This document shows positions 5,635 to 5,812 of a DNA stretch of 5,812 bases, piece by piece. Each line of letters starts with the position of its first letter. The first letter of the stretch is position 1. The notes beneath the pieces are model-generated. The model searched no databases and was not told where the DNA came from. It saw only the letters and a program-made list of their open reading frames with translations. A program made the translations under genes and the position numbers. Source of the DNA: Candidatus Mcinerneyibacteriota bacterium (GTDB taxonomy: Bacteria; Macinerneyibacteriota; Macinerneyibacteria; Macinerneyibacteriales; DSCS01); NCBI GenBank assembly GCA_016937175.1, contig JAFGWL010000048.1, forward strand, positions 1 through 5,812. The letters are read 5' to 3'.

Positions 5635-5668
5635 AAGCCTTCTCCGTACTCACATACAAAGAAGGCTT
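5635..5668 (-). terminator. Intrinsic terminator for a minus-strand transcript from the right
   Basis: Read on the minus strand, AAGCCTTCTTTGTA (5668-5655) pairs over all 14 positions (two G-U) with TACGGAGAAGGCTT (5648-5635) around a six-base loop. The run continues as Ts through 5628 (nine As on the plus strand, 5628-5636). On the plus strand the two G-U pairs become C-A mismatches and no U-tract follows, so the minus direction is favoured. It implies a minus-strand transcription unit arriving from beyond 5812 or starting inside the array. Confidence 0.75.
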
Positions 5669-5687
5669 AATACTGTCTAGCGCTGGT

Positions 5688-5753
5688 CTCCGCAAAAAGA
5701 CTCGCTGAGAAGCAAGAACCTTTATCAGCCAATTTTTTTGTCTTTTTGTGGAG
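5688..5753. repeat. 66-bp inverted-repeat element, array copy 2
   Basis: Terminal arms CTCCGCAAAAAGAC (5688-5701) and GTCTTTTTGTGGAG (5740-5753) are inverted copies at 13 of 14 positions. The one exception is a G-U pair in plus-strand RNA. Inside, GCTGA (5704-5708) pairs with TCAGC (5725-5729). The result is a long hairpin with an internal loop. Same length as copy 1. Confidence 0.8.
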
Positions 5754-5800
5754 ATTTAAAAGAAAGCAACTTGATTGCTTCTCCTTATAGATCTCGGGGT
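5754..5800. other. Spacer with hairpin between repeat copies 2 and 3
   Basis: AAGCAA (5764-5769) and TTGCTT (5775-5780) form a six-pair hairpin. On the minus strand it is followed by TCTTTTAAAT, a weak terminator-like arrangement placed like the strong one in the previous spacer. The right end holds GGGGTCCCC, a perfect short palindrome running into copy 3. Confidence 0.5.
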
Positions 5801-5812
5801 CCCCGCAAAAAG
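5801..5812. repeat. Start of a further repeat copy, cut by window edge
   Basis: CCCCGCAAAAAG matches the first 12 bases of copies 1 and 2 at 11 of 12 positions, indicating that the array continues beyond the window. Copy starts are 129 and 113 bases apart. Confidence 0.6.

Noticed and set aside
5559-5812. Integron attC sites
   Set aside because: A GTTAAGC core-like heptamer occurs once (5577-5583) but has no properly placed RYYYAAC partner, is missing from copy 2, and no cassette ORFs or integrase are present.
5467-5812. CRISPR array
   Set aside because: Repeats are too long and imperfect, and are inverted-repeat elements with unequal, hairpin-bearing spacers; no cas gene is seen.
5559-5812. 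Type III toxin-antitoxin RNA repeats
   Set aside because: Those repeats are shorter (roughly 35-45 nt) and directly contiguous. Here units are 66 bp with unequal spacers and no toxin gene is visible, although the sequence beyond 5812 is unknown.

Overview
The window (roughly half G+C) carries six protein genes in a mosaic of both strands, one probable small structured RNA, and a repeat-rich non-coding right end. Two proteins have lipoprotein-type signal peptides and one has a Sec-type signal, so the host is a bacterium, probably diderm. The mix of small lipoproteins, an ankyrin lipoprotein, a tandem HD/HD-GYP protein and a papain-like secreted peptidase would suit a free-living spirochaete or a similar environmental diderm. 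That is an inference; nothing in the window fixes the taxon.

Left part (1-1933, minus strand): a secreted papain-family (C1) cysteine peptidase, cut by the left edge, lies downstream of a classical short-chain dehydrogenase (SDR). Each has its own convincing sigma70-type promoter, and a hairpin sits between them, so they look like separate units. The SDR promoter (TTGACA-17-TATTAT) diverges from a second promoter (TTGACA-17-AATACT). The second one drives a 58-residue putative lipoprotein of unknown function.

Middle (2099-3809): the small lipoprotein converges on an ankyrin-repeat lipoprotein (minus strand). The ankyrin gene is divergent from a YfcE/MJ0936-type metallophosphoesterase, which ends in a clear intrinsic terminator.

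3810-4149: this intergenic region is not empty. It has a good promoter, two perfect hairpins, an A- then C-rich single-stranded stretch and a very strong intrinsic terminator. Together these form a self-contained transcription unit of about 147 nt with no start codon for a credible ORF. I match it to no RNA family I know. A second, weaker promoter follows it and probably drives the next gene.

4150-5439: a soluble 429-residue protein with two consecutive HD domains. The C-terminal one is a complete HD-GYP domain (predicted c-di-GMP phosphodiesterase). The N-terminal one keeps the metal-ligand pattern but lacks the GYP motif.

5440-5812: no gene. It holds an array of 66-67 bp imperfect inverted repeats (three complete copies and a fourth cut by the right edge), with spacers containing hairpins. 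One of these is an excellent intrinsic terminator for a minus-strand transcript entering from the right. The RNA unit at 3886-4032 and this array are the two items I cannot assign to a known class and the best candidates for something undescribed.
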